From Kumtagia sp963820075 (GTDB lineage: Bacteria > Pseudomonadota > Alphaproteobacteria > Rhizobiales > Rhizobiaceae): a stretch of 64,000 bases of DNA. The stretch covers positions 186,001 to 250,000 of the forward strand of contig CAWFYS010000006.1 of NCBI GenBank assembly GCA_963820075.1. Reading direction: 5' to 3'. A program made the translations under genes and the position numbers. This document shows, in pieces, positions 62,870 through 64,000 of this stretch (position 1 is the stretch's first letter; every line of letters starts with the position of its first letter). The notes beneath the pieces are model-generated. The model made no database searches. It was not told where the DNA came from and worked only from the letters and a program-made list of their open reading frames with translations.

Positions 62870-63219
62870 TGAGCCAGATGCCCTCGCTCAGCCTGCGCAT
62901 CAACCTCGATCCCGACGGCCGCATCGGGCCGGGCAAGATCGAACTGCTTGAGAACATTGCCGCCTTCGGATCGATTTCGGCGGCGGCGCGGCGCATGGAC
63001 ATGTCGTACAAGCACGCATGGGATCTGGTCGAGGAGCTGAACAGGCTGTTCGGCAAACCGGTCGTGGCCGCGCAGACCGGCGGCAGGAAGGGCGGCGGCG
63101 CCCAGCTTACGCCGGTTGGGCTGGCGGTCGTGGCTCGGTTCCGCGCCATTGAACGCGCCGCGGTGCAAGCCGCCGAACCGCATGTCGCGGCGTTGCAGGC
63201 CGAAATCGACGCGTCGTGA
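62869..63219 (+). CDS. ModE-type winged-helix regulator lacking the molybdate-binding domain
   Basis: 116 residues, only the DNA-binding part of ModE/LysR-like regulators: GRIGPGKIELLENIAAFGSI, SAAARRMDMSYKHAWDLVEE, then GGRKGGGAQLTPVGL. The TOBE/Mop domain that senses molybdate in full-length ModE is missing. Its ATG shares one base with the reductase stop codon (TAATG). Such short proteins are widespread; whether this one senses metal through a partner or controls the sugar operon is unknown. Confidence 0.85.
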   Translation: MSQMPSLSLRINLDPDGRIGPGKIELLENIAAFGSISAAARRMDMSYKHAWDLVEELNRLFGKPVVAAQTGGRKGGGAQLTPVGLAVVARFRAIERAAVQAAEPHVAALQAEIDAS

Positions 63220-63353
63220 GCGCATGTGAACCGCCGCTGTCCGGCTTGCCGTCGGCGGCCTCTTTTCCTGCACTGCAATAAAGGCTTGGCGCGGCTCACC
63301 ACTTTGTGTGAGTGTGGCGGCCTCGGCCCGGTCGAAAGGTTCTCGCGTACACA

Positions 63354-64000
63354 ATGGCAATCCAGGCAGCCGTCTACCACCTGACGCATTACAGATACGA
63401 TCGTCCCGTCACGCTCGGGCCGCAGATCATCCGGCTGAAGCCGGCGCCGCATTCGCGCACCAAGGTGCTGAGCCATTCGCTGAAGGTCTCGCCGGCAAAT
63501 CATTTCGCCAATGTCCAGCAGGACCCCTACGGCAATTTCCTCGCGCGCTTCGTCTTTCCCGAACCGGTGACGGAGCTCAAGATCGAGGTAGACCTCGTCA
63601 CCGATATGACGGTCTATAACCCGTTCGATTTCTTCGTCGAACCTTCCGCCGAAACCTGGCCGTTCGATTACCCGGAGGAATTGCGCGAGGATCTCTCCAT
63701 CTATCGCGTGCCGGAACCCGCCGATCCGCTGCTCGAAGCCTTCCTCGCCTCGATCGACCGCAGCCCCAGCAATACCGTTACCTTCATCGTCGACCTGAAC
63801 GCCCGCATCCAGCGCGAGGTGAACTACATCGTGCGCCTGGAAACCGGCGTGCAGGAGCCGGCCGAGACGCTGGCGCTCGCCAAGGGCTCGTGCCGCGATT
63901 CGAGCTGGCTGCTTGTCCAGGTGCTGCGCAATCTCGGCTTCGCCGCCCGCTTCGTCTCCGGCTACCTCATCCAGCTCAAGCCGGACCTCGTTTCGCTGGA
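63354..64000 (+). CDS. Transglutaminase-like protein (3' end beyond window)
   Basis: At least 215 residues; the frame is open to the window edge. The N-terminal beta domain (MAIQAAVYHLTHYRYDRPVT, then RLKPAPHSRTKVLSHSLKV) is followed by the papain-like core with the catalytic Cys in ALAKGSCRDSSWLLVQVLRN and FAARFVSGYLIQL. The His and Asp of the triad should lie just past base 64000. The family is common in alphaproteobacteria, often next to ATP-grasp-type peptide synthases. Confidence 0.9.
   Translation, partial: MAIQAAVYHLTHYRYDRPVTLGPQIIRLKPAPHSRTKVLSHSLKVSPANHFANVQQDPYGNFLARFVFPEPVTELKIEVDLVTDMTVYNPFDFFVEPSAETWPFDYPEELREDLSIYRVPEPADPLLEAFLASIDRSPSNTVTFIVDLNARIQREVNYIVRLETGVQEPAETLALAKGSCRDSSWLLVQVLRNLGFAARFVSGYLIQLKPDLVSL

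Overview
The window is high-GC alphaproteobacterial DNA, most likely from the order Hyphomicrobiales (Rhizobiales), with a Mesorhizobium/Phyllobacteriaceae flavour. The basis is the protein style throughout, housekeeping genes such as gyrB, rph-rdgB-hemW, hrcA and rsmI-yraN, and dispersed two-hairpin intergenic repeats resembling the RIME-type elements of rhizobia. It looks like an ordinary chromosomal segment. I see no phage, insertion sequence, CRISPR array or rRNA.

Layout: 0-9.4 kb holds the end of a class III cyclase, tRNA-Asp, a membrane-anchored M23 endopeptidase, a 25-residue membrane microprotein, a 1-Cys peroxiredoxin, a giant AsmA/YhdP-type protein, tyrS and anmK. 9.5-12.2 kb has a GMC dehydrogenase with a Tat-exported subunit 3 and a glyoxalase-fold protein. 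12.4-17.6 kb is a TetR-RND efflux operon with a textbook promoter/operator. 17.8-24.8 kb carries a PCu(A)C copper chaperone, an SDR, a MocR regulator, a cyanide-insensitive-type bd oxidase (cydA-cydB-DUF2474) and a DUF983 gene. 24.8-39 kb is mostly housekeeping (gyrB, rph, rdgB, hemW, rsmI, yraN, cysK), plus a Met-rich cupredoxin behind an FNR-like box, a Tat cyclase-family protein, a LysE exporter and a cytochrome b561-YceI pair. 39-44.7 kb has hrcA, an ECF sigma/YCII pair, a DCC protein and small orphan genes.

44.8-55.1 kb is a coherent uronate island. On the minus strand run uxaC, a TRAP transporter (dctP-dctQ-dctM), a FadR-type regulator, kduI and a KdgF-like cupin. On the plus strand, divergently, run uxuB, uxuA and a Gfo/Idh/MocA oxidoreductase. 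Together they would import uronates or unsaturated pectin/uronan fragments and take glucuronate to fructuronate, mannonate and 2-keto-3-deoxygluconate. A RelE-like toxin with a composite Phd/XRE antitoxin follows. 55.9-63.2 kb is a LacI-controlled sugar ABC transporter with YtfQ/R/T/YjfF organisation, translationally coupled to a DCXR-like reductase and a minimal ModE-type regulator. A transglutaminase-like gene runs off the right edge.

Two threads stand out. First, four genes (tyrS, the DUF983 gene, a membrane-protein gene, uxuB) are broken by single-base indels. Because tyrS is essential, sequence error is the leading explanation for at least some of these. Second, five copies of one approximately 100-bp two-hairpin repeat, plus one related copy of a second subfamily, are scattered here. 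In three cases the repeat itself provides the stop codon or C-terminus of the neighbouring gene.
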